Shown one piece after another: positions 63,921-64,000 of a stretch of 64,000 nt of DNA. The stretch's first letter is position 1; each line of letters starts with the position of its first letter. Under the pieces are notes generated by a model. The model made no database searches. It was not told where the DNA came from and was given only the letters and a program-made list of their open reading frames with translations. The stretch is from Centroberyx gerrardi. Taxonomy: Eukaryota; Chordata; Actinopteri; Beryciformes; Berycidae. The stretch covers positions 15,851,572 to 15,915,571 of the forward strand of contig NC_136008.1 in assembly GCF_048128805.1 (NCBI RefSeq), read 5' to 3'. The position numbers and the translations under genes are program-made.

Positions 63921-64000
63921 CTGAAAGAATCCGGTACATAAATTACAAACTCCTTAAAATGTGGTTACTAGCTTAGCCTTGAAGCTCAGTACAATAGATA

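Overview
The window is ordinary nuclear DNA of a vertebrate, almost certainly a ray-finned fish and probably a spiny-rayed (percomorph) teleost. The genes are split by GT-AG introns, many only 80-300 bp long. CA/TG microsatellites are abundant. The dispersed repeats are fish types: tRNA-derived SINEs, L2/Rex-like LINE pieces, a degenerate Tc1-like transposon and hAT-like and fold-back MITEs. The lineage is inferred from style; no species is claimed. There is no CRISPR array, operon, phage or bacterial-type system.

Six protein-coding genes can be reconstructed exon by exon with matching intron phases. Left to right they are: chn2 (beta-chimaerin, +, about 7.3-20.4 kb; its first exon is not identified), fkbp14 (-, 25.0-26.2 kb, complete), plekha8 (+, 26.8-36.3 kb, complete), colq (-, 42.1-49.0 kb, complete), hacl1 (-, 50.7-56.5 kb, complete) and ankrd28 (-, 58.9 kb to beyond the right edge, 3' part only). 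chn2 also has an internal alternative first exon (15.66-15.94 kb) encoding the short beta1 form. fkbp14 and plekha8 are head to head with 508 bp between start codons. chn2/fkbp14 and plekha8/colq are tail to tail. colq, hacl1 and ankrd28 follow one another on the minus strand.

The gene order joins two blocks that are separate in human: CHN2-FKBP14-PLEKHA8 (7p15-p14) and COLQ-HACL1-ANKRD28 (3p25). PRR15, WIPF3 and SCRN1, which lie between CHN2 and FKBP14 in human, and BTD, which lies between HACL1 and ANKRD28, are not seen. The genes are not a functional unit. They encode a Rac GTPase-activating protein, an ER prolyl isomerase, a Golgi glycolipid-transfer protein, the collagen tail of synaptic acetylcholinesterase, a peroxisomal lyase and an ankyrin-repeat phosphatase subunit.

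The most interesting signals are: (1) the beta1-chimaerin first exon, whose codons also form the 3' splice site of the long transcript; (2) two hammerhead-like motifs in two diverged copies of one repeat in a plekha8 intron, one copy nested in a dead Tc1-like element with a 14-bp target duplication; (3) a GC-AG intron in hacl1; (4) a changed first heparin-binding site in colq; and (5) a cluster of TAACGTTA palindromes downstream of the fkbp14/plekha8 promoter. No wholly new system was found.
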